This document shows positions 16,636 through 16,840 of a stretch of 16,840 nt of DNA, one piece after another. The stretch lies in the NCBI GenBank assembly GCA_963580245.1, contig CAUZJO010000106.1, positions 1 to 16,840 on the forward strand, given 5' to 3'. Position 1 is the stretch's first letter. Every line of letters begins with the position of its first letter. Below the pieces are notes generated by a model, which was not told the DNA's origin, ran no database searches, and saw only the letters and a list, made by a program, of their open reading frames with translations. Both the position numbers and the translations under genes were made by a program. The DNA is from CAUZJO01 sp963580245. Its GTDB lineage: Bacteria; Sumerlaeota; Sumerlaeia; MVZB01.

Positions 16636-16840
16636 ATGTTCGAGCAGCAAGAGTTGAGAGATCTGATGGGTGAGAGCAAAAAAGAGGCCTTGCGGGTCCA
16701 GTTTGACCCCAGGGTGAAGATGGAATTCCACGGCGAAAGCTGACCAGTGATGGTGGCCTGATTGTTTACCGAGAGCTGGATGAGGTGTTGGGATTGACAA
16801 TTCTGGCCGAGGAAGTTCTTCAGGATTCGCGCACGGGTCA
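16636..16840 (+). pseudogene. IS1380-family transposase, frameshifted near its N-terminus, partial
   Basis: From ATG 16636 the first frame reads 35 residues ending RVQFDPRVKMEFHGES, then TGA at 16741-16743. The next frame, from 16737, continues KLTSDGGLIVYRELDEVLGL and then AEEVLQDSRTG to the window end. Together they give the N-terminus of an IS1380-type DDE transposase, in which FHGAKLTSDGGLL is the usual reading. Adding one base inside the GA of GGCGAAAG restores GCA-AAG (Ala-Lys) and the full frame, so a single-base deletion is the simplest explanation. The remainder, with most catalytic residues, lies outside the window. IS1380 elements normally encode one uninterrupted transposase, so a programmed frameshift is not expected. 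Confidence 0.8.

Larger units (their letters stand above)
16471..16840 (+). mobile_element. left part of an IS1380-family insertion sequence, cut by the window end
   Basis: The transposase start at 16636 identifies the family. The left boundary is set tentatively at CCTATCGTGA (16471), because IS1380-family ends usually begin with CCT; the inverted partner lies outside the window, so this is unproven. Between 16545 and 16620 the DNA turns markedly AT-rich compared with its GC-rich neighbours, which fits foreign origin. The leader contains a promoter (16575-16601). The stretch 16290-16470 between the STAS-receiver start and this boundary holds no gene that I can support. Confidence 0.6.

Noticed and set aside
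16732..16743. Programmed -1 frameshift in the transposase
   Set aside because: The site GGCGAAAGC lacks a canonical slippery heptamer, and IS1380 transposases are normally made from one frame. A one-base deletion restores the usual AKLTSDGG reading.

Overview
This window is a GC-rich stretch of bacterial chromosome. No rRNA, tRNA or CRISPR array is visible. Three features point to an uncultured-type lineage of the kind seen in Planctomycetes, Sumerlaeota or Hydrogenedentes: a prepilin-like protein starting with FTLIELLIVVAIIAILAA then VPNFLEAQTRAK, a fused B12-type radical SAM/DUF2344 protein, and an ECF sigma factor next to a VIT/VWA protein. This taxonomic guess is an inference from family resemblance; the sequence alone does not fix the taxon.

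Layout. 1-126: a GAGCAC hexanucleotide microsatellite. 127-2343 (minus): remnants of an ECF sigma factor and of a VIT/VWA protein that lacks its N-terminal half. 2476-4691 (minus): an apparent tpx - quinone oxidoreductase - RdgC-like operon with a good sigma70-type promoter. 4982-7282 (plus): a membrane-anchored helical-repeat protein of about 765 residues, cut by one in-frame TAG. 7283-7583: a 301-base non-coding stretch with a weak hairpin, a palindrome and a -35-like box, leading to the prepilin-like gene (7584-8231). 8332-10484 (minus): a multidomain HD-GYP (cyclic-di-GMP phosphodiesterase type) gene with a one-base frameshift. It is divergent from 10653-12598 (plus), a STAND-like P-loop NTPase with 44-residue C-terminal repeats, frameshifted by one extra GC unit in a (GC)n tract. 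12760-15552 (plus): the radical SAM/DUF2344 fusion. 15570-16289 (minus): a STAS plus receiver-domain protein. 16471-16840: the left part of an IS1380-family element with a frameshifted transposase, running off the window.

The conserved enzyme genes (tpx, quinone oxidoreductase, RdgC-like, radical SAM fusion) are intact. The signalling, surface and mobile genes carry at least six separate lesions: two deletion junctions, one nonsense codon and three small indels. Either this is a decaying accessory region, or some indels are assembly errors, or the (GC)n indel is real slippage. The most interesting candidate system is the divergent pair of a c-di-GMP phosphodiesterase and a STAND-like NTPase, which share an intergenic region holding a perfect palindrome; the NTPase open frame depends on a dinucleotide tract. 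No complete known defence or secretion system is present.
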